Part shown: positions 46,116 to 58,833 of the stretch, piece by piece
Layout of the letters: each line of letters starts with the position of its first letter
Position numbering within the stretch: position 1 is the stretch's first letter
Program-made: the position numbers and the translations under genes
The notes under the pieces: model-generated
Seen by the model: the letters and a program-made list of their open reading frames with translations, nothing else
The model's database searches: none
What the model was told of the DNA's origin: nothing
NCBI GenBank assembly: GCA_949752795.1
Contig: OX457057.1
Location: 158,635,980 to 158,699,979 of the forward strand
Length of the DNA: 64,000 bases
Direction of reading: 5' to 3'
Source of the DNA: Hyperoodon ampullatus
Lineage: Eukaryota > Chordata > Mammalia > Artiodactyla > Ziphiidae

Positions 46116-48498
46116 AAAGAACGTTACTAAATTTCATTTAAAAGGCTTGTTTTAGAAGCCAAATGAACTTTGTTATAGGCTTTCAAGGCAGTTTTCATTC
46201 AAAAATATTAAAAACTTAGAACATCAGTACTGCCAAAAAGTTGTCTAATGGCTAGTTTTTTAAGGCCAAAAAAGGATTGTGTTGGGAAAAAACAACTAAA
46301 AAATAAAATCTTACCAATCTAACAACATATATAAAATAACACAGTCTAACAATATGCATTTTTCTATTTAACATAATATTTAAAAAAACCTAGCATCAAA
46401 TTACAATGGTTAAGATGTAACATACTAGCTACTGAGTCTGGAAAGAAAAACAGGAAGAAACAAAATCTCTGATCCCCAAAAGGTCTGACTCAATCCACTG
46501 ACCACTAAGTGTAGTTGGGGGTATTCTCAATGGTCCTAAGTCCCAAGGCTGAAGTCTGAGAAGATAAGGGAGGGAACAGGGAAGGCTTAGGTTCCCTAAG
46601 TAGGACCAGGGCAAAATACCAAGGATGGAGGAAGGTGGGGCTAATCCCCTGAGAACTCCAAGCTTACTTTCCATCCTATCTGGGCCCCTCAGCTAAAACA
46701 ATTGTCCACACTCTGACTTGTGCCCATGTATCTTTCATCATTGTTCAGTGTAATGCTCTCTGGAAATGGATAACCAAAGATAAAGGATACTACCTAGAAA
46801 CTGTAGAAATTATCTTGGTATCTTAAATATCATCTGTGGGAAAAAAACAGCCAATATAACTTTTTATTTTTTTACATTTTCATAGCACTGTCATTATTCA
46901 ATAAGACATCCCTTCATTATGCCTACAGTAAGGAAAAACATTTATGTTTCTATTCAATGGAATTCTATGGGCTCTCTTATACAGACTGGTAACACTGGTT
47001 ACCAGTCTGGTTAGTTATTTTATGCAAAATCATCTGATCTTCAGCTGTTCAAATTCAGAAATTTAATTTTTATCAGTCCATTAAATGCTGATTAGGCTCT
47101 TGCAACCTTGTGCTAACCAAACTCAACCAAACTGATTTATCCATAAACAACCAGAGGTTCATTCTGTATAAAAGCTATTTTTGTCAAAACAACAGGAGCA
47201 GATAGCTGCACAGGGCAAGTACGCACAGACCAAATTAGAGATCACAAAGTTGCCTGGTAAGCAGAGAACTAGAGCAAATGGGAGTTGAACACTCTTGGGC
47301 AAGAGTTCTGTCAAATTATGGCAAATCGCCCTTCCCTATTCTAGAGATAGTTCTAAAAATAATCAGACTAGTTGTCTAAAATTAGAGCACTCTCTCCCCC
47401 AGAGAATGGGACAGAGATTAATATTTTTACTCTTTATTTCCCCCTTTTCAATATTCCTTATATGTCACTAAAACTTCTGTTACTATAGTTTTTTACATTA
47501 ATTATACATCATGATCCCCTTAATCTCACAATGTTGCCTTTAACTACAACATAAAAATGAGTTAAAATTACTCCATTGATTAGGTTTCATTTTCTCACCT
47601 TGACTCCAGATTTGGGGATTTGAGGATCTTATCATTACTTGAGCTTTTAGATTTAAGTGCATTTAAAAAAAGCAATTAACATTCCAATGTGATACCTATC
47701 TTTCCAGTTAGCACCTTATCTCCAGATGCAGAAATTCATAGGACCCATGACTCGTCAAAAATAAACAACCAATACGATAAATTCCTGTTAAGAATCATCT
47801 TTCTGAACTAGTATCTTTCATCATTTTAATCCATATCTAAAATATCAAAGGAAAAAGTAAACACTAAAATACACACAAGCAAACCAACAAAAAGCAAAGC
47901 ACAACTTTTAAAGGTTAAGGAAAAAAAAAAACCACCAGAGTTGAATAAATTTTAAGAGAGAACTTTATTCCCTCAAACAAGGAAACTCCAAAGAGATGAG
48001 ACAGAGAAAGCTGGTAAGAACCACTCAGCACAAACAACAGTACTGAGAAAAGACTTGACAGAACAGGAAAGAGGGAAAGGAAGAGGAATTCTTGCAAATA
48101 GTCAGTACTGTCCACACCATGAGTCTCCCCTCATGGAGTAATTTGATTCGAAAGGACTCAACAGGATTATCTCTGGGATCACAGTGTAAAAAGAAAATGC
48201 TATAGAATTATTCGGCAAGGTACCTTCAAAGGAATCCCCACTTCCCCACACACTTTAAGCAAGCGTACCTGCTTTTCAAAAAAAGGAGAAATGAAGGGGC
48301 AATTTAGGTTTGAGACTGTTTGCATTTTTAGTTTCTTTGTCCTGTTCTCTTTAAATTTGAAAGAAGCAACCCAAACTGTTCTCCAGAGAACCTCTTAATT
48401 ACACCAACTACCAAAAGGAACTCATGAAGCACAACCTTGGCCTTTCAAGCTACTTCACAAAACTGCAGTGAAAAGGTCAGTCACTAGGTAACAAAATC
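46116..48498. other. Intronic DNA, nothing recognised except a hairpin
   Basis: About 2.4 kb of AT-rich DNA. A perfect 12-base inverted repeat with a 4-base loop lies at 46982-47009. No named repeat or gene seen. Confidence 0.55.
46982..47009. repeat. Perfect 12-base inverted repeat
   Basis: CAGACTGGTAAC (46982-46993) and GTTACCAGTCTG (46998-47009) are exact reverse complements around the loop ACTG. Confidence 0.95.
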
Positions 48499-48512
48499 AA
48501 AAGGCCCTTCTT

Positions 48513-48713
48513 ATTTTTTTTGCGATACGCAGGCCTCTCACTGTTGTGGCCTCTCCCGTTGCGGAGCACAGGCTCCGGACCGCAGGCTCAGCGGCCATGG
48601 CTCACGGGCCCAGCCACTCCGTGGCATGTGGGATCCTCCCGGACCGGGGCACGAACCCGTGTCCCCTGCATCGGCAGGCGGACTCTCAACCACTGCGCCA
48701 CCAGGGAAGCCCC
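48513..48713 (-). mobile_element. CHR-type SINE, short form
   Basis: Reverse-complement short form from TTTTTGCGATACGCAGGCC to CCACCAGGGAAGCCC. The target-site duplication CAAAAGGCCCTTCTT occurs at about 48498-48512 and 48713-48727. A small deletion is seen in the central CAGGCTC region (48579-48585). Confidence 0.96.
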
Positions 48714-48729
48714 AAAAGGCCCTTCTTTA

Positions 48730-51420
48730 ACTAGTTGGGCATGAAGTTGAAATATTTTTGTGCTTAAATATTTATGACAAGGCATTAGATGGTGGGTGGG
48801 GCCTGGGGTAGGGGGGACAAACTGGGATATCTTGGAGAAAAATAATTTATTTTTTGTTTGTGCAGAAATGTTTTGAATGCCAAGTGATTTTGCCAAAATT
48901 TGTATCCAGCCTTCAATAACCAGTGATCAAACCTATAACATGAATTAGAGAGTACATTCACTGGATGAGTTGATAACTGAGATAGAGAAAAGCAAGGAAA
49001 ACAAGTGGAGACTGACTTTGCTCTGACCTAGTATTAGATGCAGTATTGTATGGTCCAGGTACTGTCTCAACCTAAAGGTCTCCAATGGTCCTGAGGTAGG
49101 CTTTGCTGGTGCATGAAGGCTGGTTCTCAGCCATCGCAGAACAAGGGAAGAGAGAAAAGAGGTTAACCCCTTCTGCCTTACCACTCCAACCCCCAGCTTG
49201 GTTCCACTGCTCCTCCCAGGCTGTTGGACAAAGGCGGCAAAGGATGATGAACAAATGAAGAGAGTCACTGGACATGTTAATGGAATAAAATACAACTACT
49301 GAGGCGTTTCTCATTTGACATCAAAAATCCCATGACAGCATTCTTTTGGTCCTTACTGCTAAAAAATAAAAATGATAAAGCTCAGTTAGACAAAATGTCC
49401 TTCCCTACTCGCGGATAAAGGCAAATGAAAGGGAGCTGAAAGCATTAACATGGAGCGTGCCTAGCAGTCACAAAAAAGTCTGGTAAGCACAGAGCCTTTC
49501 AAAGGATGAACACAATAGATTCTTCATTTCCATCCTTCTTTACTACTGTGGAGGCATATTTATAGATTCACTGTTGGAAACAACTTGCCAAGGAAAGTTA
49601 GTTCTCTCTTTATAATAGTTATAAGATCTGGTAAAATGACAGAATGAGGTTTTGTGATACATTGCTTATGACAGCTGCAGAAGCATGTATAGAAATTGGC
49701 CAGACAACACAATGTTGAATCCACTGATTTCATGTGTCCCAGTGTGCCAAGAGATTAGGAAACTATTACTGTACTACCTCTGAACCTTCCTCTCCACACA
49801 GGAGACAGCTGAGAGTCGTAACCAAAAACATTTTCAAGCACCCAGAATTTGAGGATTTGTTTGAAAGGAAATGAAATTTTTAAAAAACTCTCCAAGGACA
49901 TAAGAGTGATCTCTACCAAATGCTTGTAGCTATTCACTCAAATGTACTACACAAATTAACACCATACCTGAAATTGCTAACTCTAAAAGTTGCAAATTCC
50001 CTATCTCTGGGGAAAGACAGGGGAGGCCAGATCATCACTATCCAAAATGAGCAAACAAAACAAGATGCTCCACTGGGATGTGTGGGAAGAAAATATCAGA
50101 AACTCTATTAGTATTTAGTTTTGTCTTACCCTTCTAAACTTCCCATTTACTGTATTTGTAATGTATATAATATATCACTACAGCCTACATGTATATTATT
50201 TATAAATAAATCAAGATACATATATTATGGGTGTATGCCAAGAAATACTTTACTACTAGGGTGCTTGATCCAAAAAGTTTAGAGACCATAGGTCCAGATA
50301 GCCACTTAGAACCCATGCTTGTCAATGGACTCAAACACTGGGTAAAACTTTGAGATAACCTGAGAATTTACTTCCTAACTTATGTAACATCCTTTCATTC
50401 TTGCTTAAATATATCTATAATCTTAAGAACCTGTTTTGGAAAATATTTTCCATTAGACAAGAAAATTATAAGCAGTGGACAAACTTTTATTTCAGGACAA
50501 TTCTTTTAGACTTAAGTGGGATTGAGGTTGTGTTTGAATTTGGGAGGAAATAAGTTTTCTTTATAAAACTAAATGAGATAAAGGCCAATCTGTATATCCA
50601 AAGGTAGATAAATGAAAGAGATTTCAATTACTGCTATTCAGTTACCTGATATTTAGGTAGAGTTTTCATCTTTCATTCTTGCAGCACTGAGTAGAGAATT
50701 TCCAGGATTTTTTCCTTATAGACTCCATTAAGATTATTGATTAAAACTATAAAACAACAGGCCAGAATGAAAAACATAATTTTTTCTAACTCATAAAGTG
50801 TCAAAAATCCTCTGTAATGAAGTAGATGGGAATAGTGTTCTACGTCCAGCTCTTCCTTAGGTAAGTACTCAGCCTCCTCTTCATTAATAAAACATGTAAC
50901 TCAAGTTCAAAATTATAAAATCATATCCATATAGAAAATACCCTATCTTGTCAAGGTCCCTATGGACTGGAGTCTTTTGCAACCTAACAGTTCCAGCTTT
51001 AAACCAGGACCCTGTGAAGACTGGGGGAATTCTTAATAAACCATGTTTTATATCTTTTTGCTTCCTATGCATGATCAAAGAGTGAACCACACACTATATG
51101 GTAAACTTGTATGGATGTATTTTTTAGACAACAGCACTTGTTTTCCACATGCAAATATCACTCTTAGACTCTGAACACTCAGCCTTTTCTAAGTTATAAG
51201 TTCATAGAGCTTAACAGGTAAGAGCATAAGAACAATTAAATTCATTACTTTATAAAAATATGATATGTATGAGGGAAATTTATGCATATCCAATAACACT
51301 AACCTATAAGTCTATATAAAAGACACATATGACTGGTGATATCATGTATCTGATTTGAATAATTTCATAATTAATCTCAATTAAATTTCTCTACAGAAAT
51401 TAAATTTATCTTATTTTGTC
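48730..51420. other. Intronic DNA, nothing recognised
   Basis: About 2.7 kb without a named repeat; it contains the first copy of the 47-base duplicated segment (50857-50903). Confidence 0.5.
50857..50903 (+). repeat. 47-base direct repeat, copy 1
   Basis: Starts TTAGGTAAGTACTCAGCC and ends AAAACATGTAACTCA. It differs from copy 2 at two positions. Confidence 0.95.
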
Positions 51421-51429
51421 TCTAATAAT

Positions 51430-52135
51430 TTCAATATCTGAAATTTGTGTGTCTGCTTCTCTTGTCTATTATTTTGCTGGTTTTCTTTCATTATATCTTG
51501 TTTTCTTATATGTCTTGTTATCTTTCACTATGTGCTGGACATTGTATTTTAAAAATACACATATGTATAGGTAAGGTACATTCTTTAGGTAAGTACTTAG
51601 CCTCCTCTTCACTAATAAAACATGTAACTCATACATATATTATACACACAAACAAACACACACACGAAAAAACTCAGAGCTAGTATCGTCCTACAAAAGA
51701 ATGTTCAACTGCTTATGCCAAGCACTCGGGAGTGACACCAAACTGGCTCAACGTTAATCCAAGTTCAAGGCTTGAGTGTCTGAATTACCCAGGTGATGCA
51801 AAGCTGGCTCAAGTCTACCTGTGGAATGGTATATTTCTATTCTCCCCTTACTCAGAAGATGAAAGCCTTTTAGGGACCCAGATAAGTCCTAGACTTTGAC
51901 TCTATTTCCCTTGCCGTGTGGGGCTGCCAAAACCTTTGCTTTGTAGCTATTTCTTTGATTAGAAAACACACTCAAGGCTCACCTCTGTGATTCCTGCCTT
52001 TTTCTAGGTTTATACTCAGAAATTCCTACCTATTTTGTTAGCACTTTGAGGTGCTTTTTGCCCCTCACAAACACTAGGCTGAAAATCCTAGCTGAATGTT
52101 ACCAGAGGCAGAAGTAAGTCCTCTCTAGTAACATA
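51430..52135 (-). repeat. Possible old L1/HAL1-type fragment, antisense
   Basis: Phrases such as TATTATTTTGCTGGTTTTC and CTTTCACTATGTGCTGGACA recall antisense internal parts of old mammalian LINEs. It is weak and I cannot fix limits or family. Confidence 0.3.
51585..51631 (+). repeat. 47-base direct repeat, copy 2
   Basis: Starts TTAGGTAAGTACTTAGCC and ends AAAACATGTAACTCA, 728 bases to the right of copy 1. The surroundings of the two copies do not match. Confidence 0.95.
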
Positions 52136-52144
52136 TAAAAAAGA

Positions 52145-52434
52145 TATTGCATTACGTCCAAGTTGGGCTAATTTCAGGAGTGCAAGGTTGGTTCCTGACT
52201 TGCAGAGGGATGCCTTCCCACCGTTTCCTCACGTGGCACAGAGAGGAAGAAAGAGCTTGTCTCTCTTCCTCTTTGTATGATGGCACCAATCCCACCATGA
52301 GGATGCCACCCTCATCACCTCATCGAAACTTAATTACCTCCCAGAGGCCCCACTTCCAAATGCCATGATATTGAGGGTTAGGGCTTCAACATATGCAATG
52401 GGGGAGAGGAGGCACAAACATTCAGCCCATAACA
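52145..52434 (-). repeat. MLT1-type LTR (ERVL-MaLR)
   Basis: On minus it begins near TTATGGGCTGAATGTTTGTG, then CATATGTTGAAGCCCTAACC, GGAAGTGGGGCCTCTGGGAG and GATGAGGGTGGCATCCTCAT, the order of MLT1 LTRs. Solo LTR remnant with no coding sequence. Confidence 0.85.
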
Positions 52435-53413
52435 AGTATCATTTCAAACAGATTTTGGAAGCTGACTTACATTAAACAATTTTTATGGAAAAAAATTTTT
52501 ACAAAGCAAATCATGGTTGAACATGTGGCATATATCCAGCTCATGCAAAAGTGTGACTCCTAGATACCTGATTCATATAAAAATGGGTGTGTCTCCTTTA
52601 GGTTCCCATTGTCATATGGTAAAAGAACATCTTCTAGATTAAACTATACAAATAGTATTTTTAGTTTGGCACTGCCTACCTAGTACTTTCTTCTTCTCTT
52701 AGCTTCTCATATATATTTGATCTAAAGACTAGTTTAAGGAAGTCCTCTTCAGACAAGAGTAAATGAGGTCAAATAAAGAGGAAGGACACTAAATGTCATA
52801 GATGAATTTTAAAAGCAAAACTTCAGTTTTAATGCTATTAAAAGAAAACACCAAGCAATGATGCTGCAATAATGTCCAGCTGACTCTGTCCACTAACCTG
52901 CTGTACCCAAGAGTCATCCATTCACCACATCCAAGTATGTTCCTATAACAGTAATGTGGGGAAATTCTCTCCCACCATTTCCTAGATTCAAGTCAGGCAT
53001 TTACTCTGGAAGGTCCATACCCATAAAGAATGGTCTCTGTAAAAGGAATACAGTGTTTGAAAACCAGTGGAATGAGGGGCTCCCTGACGGTCAACTCAGG
53101 ACCTCTAATGAAGTAGAAATGTACACACAATCAGCCAGGACTTTTGGAGTCCAAGATATTCAAAGAGCTGTCTGCAGACTTTGCAAGGACCACTTAAATT
53201 AAATGTTCCCAAGCCTCAGTCTTTGGAATGTGTTGTAGCAAGATTTTATCTACACTCAGAAGTTTACCATAGTCAAATTATCACAGATGGTGTCCCCCAG
53301 GTACCAGACTATAGAAAGTCAAACTTTACCTATATGCTATTATTTGTTCTTAGCTCCAAATGAAACAGTTCCTTTAATTCTCAGGAGATTTTTTAAATCA
53401 ATTAAAAAGCATA
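52435..53413. other. Intronic DNA, nothing recognised
   Basis: About 1 kb. An open frame at 52954-53202 has no family signature, and I take it as chance. Confidence 0.55.
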
Positions 53414-53430
53414 AAAATTCCCCATGTTCA

Positions 53431-53688
53431 AACCCTCTTACACTGTTGGTAGGAATGTAATTGGTGCAGCAACTATGGAGAACAGTATGGAGGTTCCTTA
53501 AAAAACTAAAAATGGAGCTACCATATGATCCAGCAATCCACTCCTGGGCATATACCCAGAAAAGAAAACTAATTCAAAAAGATACATGCACCCCATTGTT
53601 CAGAGCAGCACTATTTACACTAACCAAGACACAGAAGCAACCTAAATTAAATGTCCATCGACAGATAAATGGATAAAGAAGATGTGGT

Positions 53689-53729
<41 letters not shown>

Positions 53730-54209
53730 GGAATATTACTCAGCCAAAAAAAGAATGAAATAATGCCATTTGCAGCAACATGGATGGACCTAGAGATTAT
53801 CATACTAAGTGAAGTAAGTCAGACAGTGAAAGACAAATGTAATGTTACATCGCTTATATGTGGAATCTAAAAAAGTGATACAAATGAACTTATTTGCAAA
53901 ACAGAAATAGACTCACAGACATAGATAACAAACTACGGTTACCAAGGGCAAAGGCGGGAGGGATAAATTAGGAGCTTGGAATTAGCAGATACAAACTACT
54001 ATATATAAAATAGATACAACAACAAAGACTACTGTACAGCACAAGAAACTATATTCAATATCTTGTAATAAACCATAATGGATAAGAATCTGAAAAGGAT
54101 ACATACACACATATATACATATATATGTATATATGTATACATCACTTTGCTGGATACCTGAAACTGACCCAACACTGTAAATCAATAATACTTTAATTAA
54201 AAAAAAAAA
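53431..54209 (+). mobile_element. L1 3' end, 5'-truncated, with internal (AC)n
   Basis: L1 from the ORF2 C-terminus (frame at 53461-53676 ending in the normal ORF2 stop region) through the 3' UTR to an A-tail. The flanks ATTCCCCATGTTCA (ending 53430) and TTTCCCATGTTCA (54210-54222) form a target-site duplication. An (AC)n run of about 18 units (53691-53727) lies where other L1 copies have a GTGGTACATATA-like segment. Confidence 0.94.
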
Positions 54210-54269
54210 TTTCCCATGTTCATCCGGAGATCTGAACCACGAGAAGGGCCAATAAGCTTACATTAAATA

Positions 54270-54878
54270 CAGTCAATTCTCATTATTCTGGTAGTTATGT
54301 TCTATAAGGTTGCTGTGATCACTAAATTCGCAAATACAGAAGCATTGCTCCCAGGGGAAATACAGGATTAGATTCTTGCAAACCTTTGGTCACAACATTT
54401 TGTCAACAGATCAGTACATAAGCTTGTTTCATGTATATTTCTGTTTTAGGACACCTTATTTAACATATATTTTTGATTCATTAACATTGAACTCAGGCCA
54501 ATAGCACTATAACTCACACCTGAACAAAGTTTATCTAACACATGTATTTTCTCCCTAAAGCACATAAAAGCCTTCTTGTACCAAGAAACACTAGACACTT
54601 GAGGGCCATTTCAGATAGCAAAATCACCAAGAAAAAAGCACCAAAGTGTGAAAAATGTGGCACTAAATGTTCACAGTATGAGAGCTGAAACAACAGGGCA
54701 GAGCATCACCTTCTCCAACGTCAGCCAAGAACACACGTCAGGTGACGTTTTTCACCACTCCGAACACGTTCCCAAGTAACTGCAAAAGCACCATGAGTAC
54801 TGTTTTTGTGTTACAAATAAAGTTTAGTAAGGAGGCGAATTTGCAAATACCAAATCTGTGAATAATGATTATGGACTG
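54270..54878 (+). mobile_element. Tigger/pogo-like DNA transposon remnant
   Basis: Inverted ends CAGTCAATTCTCATTATTC and GAATAATGATTATGGACTG, flanked by TA on each side (54268-54269, 54879-54880). At 609 bases with no transposase frame, it is a non-autonomous copy. Confidence 0.85.
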
Positions 54879-54967
54879 TACAGGGTCTACATATATACCT
54901 CAAACAGCAACACAATTTTAGTCTGTCTTCCTGGTGTCCAAAAAAAGAAAAATACAGACTTACTCTT

Positions 54968-55315
54968 TATTATTTATTTATTTGTTTGTTTGTGTGTTTA
55001 TTTATTTATTTATTTATTTTTGGCTGCATTGGGTCTTCGTTGCTGCTTGCGGGCTTTTCTCTAGTTGCAGCGAGCTGGGGCTACTCTTTGTTGCAGCGTG
55101 TGAGCTTCTCATTGTGGTGGCTTCACTTGTTGCGGAGCAAGGGGTCTAGGCTCACGGGCTCTAGAGCGCAGGCTCAGTAGTTGTGGCACGCAGGCTCAGT
55201 AGTTGTGGCGCACGGGCTTAGTTGCTCGGCGGCACGTGGGATCTTCCCGGACCAGGGCTCAAACCCGTGTCCCCGCATTGGCAGGAGGATTCTTAACTAC
55301 TGCGCCACCAGGGAA
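54968..55315 (-). mobile_element. CHR-type SINE, long full-length form
   Basis: The reverse complement of the long form: (ATTT)n tail at 54968-55020, TTGGGTCTTCGTTGCTGC, duplicated CTCAGTAGTTGTGGC units, and the head CTACTGCGCCACCAGGGAA. Tail and middle segments are both present. Confidence 0.95.
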
Positions 55316-55522
55316 TTGTTTTATTATTATTTTAAATTACAGCTGTAACTGGATACAGTTTCAATTTTCAAGTGAGAAACCCCACAGGGTAACAGCTACA
55401 GAACACAGTATAAAGTATTTTCCTCCACCCAAGTATAGACAAAACATCTATACACACACAATTCCAAGTTACTCATTATGTCTCTTCCTTCATCAATCAC
55501 CAGTTCCCTAACTTGACAACAT

Positions 55523-55531
<9 letters not shown>

Positions 55532-55564
<33 letters not shown>
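55532..55564. repeat. (AC)n microsatellite
   Basis: About 16 AC units. I recognise nothing else in 55320-56690. Confidence 0.97.
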
Positions 55565-55565
<1 letters not shown>

Positions 55566-56689
55566 AGCTTTCAAATTTAGACCCTTGAAAGACATTTCCT
55601 GGATCAGCCTTTTGTGGAACAACAACAAAATCAGCTTCCTGACATATAAAACATGATTTCCTAAACAGCAATCTTGAAAAGCACTGTTACTTTGTATAGC
55701 AACACAGCAGGTGGCAGGGTGTGATGAAACAGGAAATGAGAACAAATGTCTCCCACACAGACCTGCAGACCACCACAGGGAATACATCAGTACACAATTC
55801 CACATCTTTATCATCCACCCAGCCAACATCTGTACAATTTCTCATCCTTTAACTCACCCTCACCCACTGTTCAGCTACCCTTTGCACCTATCTGACAATT
55901 CTTTAGATATTAACATGAGAAATTTGCCAAGGGTGACATTACTGTGAGAATTACACTGAATTCAAGTAGAAAAAAGATTCCCTAATTCCTAAAAAAATAA
56001 CAATTCCTAATTCTCTAAATAGCAAATCTCTTTAAGCCACATATTTTAAAATATAACATTGATATCTCAAGAAATTATTAAACCCTTTACACCTGACCAC
56101 CTCCAAAGACTAAGGTTTCCCTAATTACCAACTAGATATAGCATTTATTCCACTTAAAGTTATAAAAATCTAATAGGAGTTTTTCCTTCACTACCTCAGA
56201 GATCAAAGTAGCCATATAGATACAAATGGCAGTATACTAGTGAGATCATGACCCAGACAACAGAGGAAGAACACACAGATGTTACCATCATCCACAAAAC
56301 TGGAAGTATCCCAGGAACATCTGAGCACCCACAAAGCATCTCAGTCATCCAAACTGTATGACAGACCAGAGTGACGCTTAGAGAGCCAGGACATAGAACC
56401 CAACTGAAGGGACTCAGCTCTGAAGCCCCAACAAAAGCACTAGTCCCTGTACCTTTACTTAAAATCATAGATGTTCTAAGGTGGAAGGAATAGAAGAGTT
56501 CCCAAGTCTAACTGCCTCATTAATAGGTGAGAAAATAAGCCCAAAGATTAAATGATTTGCTAACAGAACTACTGAATCACAGACTGAACTGTATAACTAT
56601 GTATTTACCTCATAAAGGGGCTATGGAAGGATGATTCATTAGGCAATAAAAATACCCAAATTTTAGAAGATATAATCCAGTCATTTCAT

Positions 56690-57015
56690 TCCCTTGTACA
56701 GATCTTTCAATAATTTCTCAAAGCACTCTGGACTTTACATATGGCATGAAAGATTTTTATGGCTAAGCCTACGTATTTCTTACCTAATTCTACATACACT
56801 CAGCAATCCAGCACATTCATTCATCTGTCCATTCACTCAATCATTCTTTGAGTAATTATTCATGAAGAGTCTACTGTGTGCCATGTACTGTGCCATCCCA
56901 AACTACTTAAAATTACTCAAGTAGTCCATTCTCTTTTTGGACTCAGTGCCTTTGCCCATGATATTCTGTCTTTACCTGGAATGCCCTCTCTATCTTCTAC
57001 TTCTAAGTATACAAA
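56690..57015 (+). repeat. L2-like remnant
   Basis: Phrases TTCATTCATCTGTCCATTC, GTCTACTGTGTGCCATGTAC and TTTACCTGGAATGCCCTCTC suggest an old LINE-type repeat. Diverged. Confidence 0.4.
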
Positions 57016-58825
57016 CACATTAAGACATTAAACTGCATTTCTTAATGATTAGGTTTTCTATATCTTGGTGGATAGCTCCCATCTGTCTTACTTTGAACAA
57101 GCGTTAGCACAACAGAGATAATGAAACTCCATGTTTATTGTTCCCAGATGCATACAAGGCTGTTTTGAAAATATGGCAAGAAAAGTAAGCTCAAATGCCT
57201 ATTTGCCAGTGGATAAAATGAACTAAAGCACTCTCTGACAATGAGCCTAAAGCTACTCACTGGGTTCTTCTGAAGTTGCTGTAATAAGTAGTATAGTAGG
57301 TACAATACAGTTTATACTGTGAGGGTACATATTAAATTTTAAGATATACAAATCAGGCAGAGTTCAACCATGATTTTTAAAATTTTAAAAACAAATAACA
57401 ATACAAAAAAACTTACCATCAGGCCATTCCCTATTAAATCCCTCTAAAACAGGAATATTACTAGGATTTCCACTATTACTTCAGGGTAAAATTATTTTTC
57501 CTAAAGCTCAATCAATAAGTGATATGGTTTCTAGTCATCTGATTTATCAAAATTTATAGGTACAACCCACCACCTGGAAATCATTTCAAATACCCCAGGA
57601 CCATAAGGTTAACTAATTACCAGATTCATGAAAGGTTACTTCTGGAAAGAACCTTGTTTGCGGGTTTAAAGAAACTAATTCAAAAATGTTAAGAGCTCAA
57701 AATCAAAGTCACACCACCCTTAAGCGACACAGGAAAGATTTGAGTCCTTGGCAAACACCCCAGAGAGTACTCTTTTCACTCTAAATGGGCCAAAACTGAA
57801 GACTACTCACTTCAGTTTTGGCCTATTACCAAAACCCGCGTTTAGAGTTTATGCTATAAATTCTGACAAACTCTTGAAATATAATTTCAAAAACCTCTAT
57901 ACTTCAAACAGGCATCATCAAAGTAGGAAAAACATAATATTGATATCATTATTTCCCTCAAACATTTTTAGTCACCAAAATGGCTTTGAGACAGTATTTT
58001 CCAATTTCTGCCTTTAAGTGTATCTCTCACTTTAGGTAGGCTACATTCCTAAAGCACCAGGTTGGCAAAACAGACAAAAAAGTAACAAATGTCTGATAAG
58101 CACACTTCTTCTCCAGGGCCAACAGCACCTTAAAGTGGGAAGAGAAGATAACTTCTTTAACCTAATAGGGCATCTACAAAAAGCCTTCAGCAAGTATCAT
58201 GATCACCTGTAAAACATTAAATCATTCTCATATTTAAAATTAAGAACAAGACAAAAAATGCCCACTTTACCACCTCCATTCAAGACTTCATTCATAACTC
58301 ACCGCCTTTGCATCCCAGCCTCAGAAATCCTCTGGCAGAGCCTCCCTCATGGCTCATAATCACCTTCTTTCTTGTAGGTGGTCAAGTGAGGAAAAATGGA
58401 AGGATCCCAGCATACTTAGGCTCTACCCTACAGCTATGCTCCTACCCAATGTGGGAACTCGAGCGTGTCCCCTCAGCCTTCAGAGTCTTGATCTCCTCAA
58501 CTAGAAAATGGGGATAACTGATTCCAGTAACAAAGCATTAACTGAGTTTCTACTAGCTGACAGACAAGATAACTAAGGCTTTACGAAGAACATGTAAACA
58601 GATATACAGCCGGTATCATAGTAAAAGGTATGAAAAGGCTTTGGAAAACACAGATAAGAAACAAATTAATTCTGTCCTACTTAAGTCACAAGACTGCAGT
58701 AAAAGATCAAAAGAGATAAGATACGTGAAAATAGTTTTATAAATGACAAATCCTTCCACAAATATGGGTTACATTATGACTAGAATACATAAGATGGCAT
58801 CTGTGTTTTCATGTGTCTCTTTATT
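57016..58825. other. Intronic DNA with a nested inverted repeat
   Basis: About 1.8 kb with no named repeat. It contains the inverted repeat at 57778-57848 and a short MIR-like scrap near 58490-58530. Confidence 0.5.
57778..57848. repeat. Nested inverted repeat (hairpin-forming)
   Basis: Inner arms GGCCAAAACTGAAG (57788-57801) and CTTCAGTTTTGGCC (57810-57823) are exact 14-base reverse complements around an 8-base loop. Outer arms ACTCTAAA (57778-57785) and TTTAGAGT (57841-57848) also pair. The two sides between inner and outer arms are unequal (2 and 17 bases). Confidence 0.93.
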
Positions 58826-58833
58826 CCCTAGAT

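Noticed and set aside
52954..53202. 82-codon open frame in intron 1
   Set aside because: No recognisable domain, no splice partners and no codon pattern that stands out; its length is within chance for this window.
55396..55829. Valine-cysteine repeat frames around 55530 and 61830
   Set aside because: They are read through (AC)n tracts on the minus strand.
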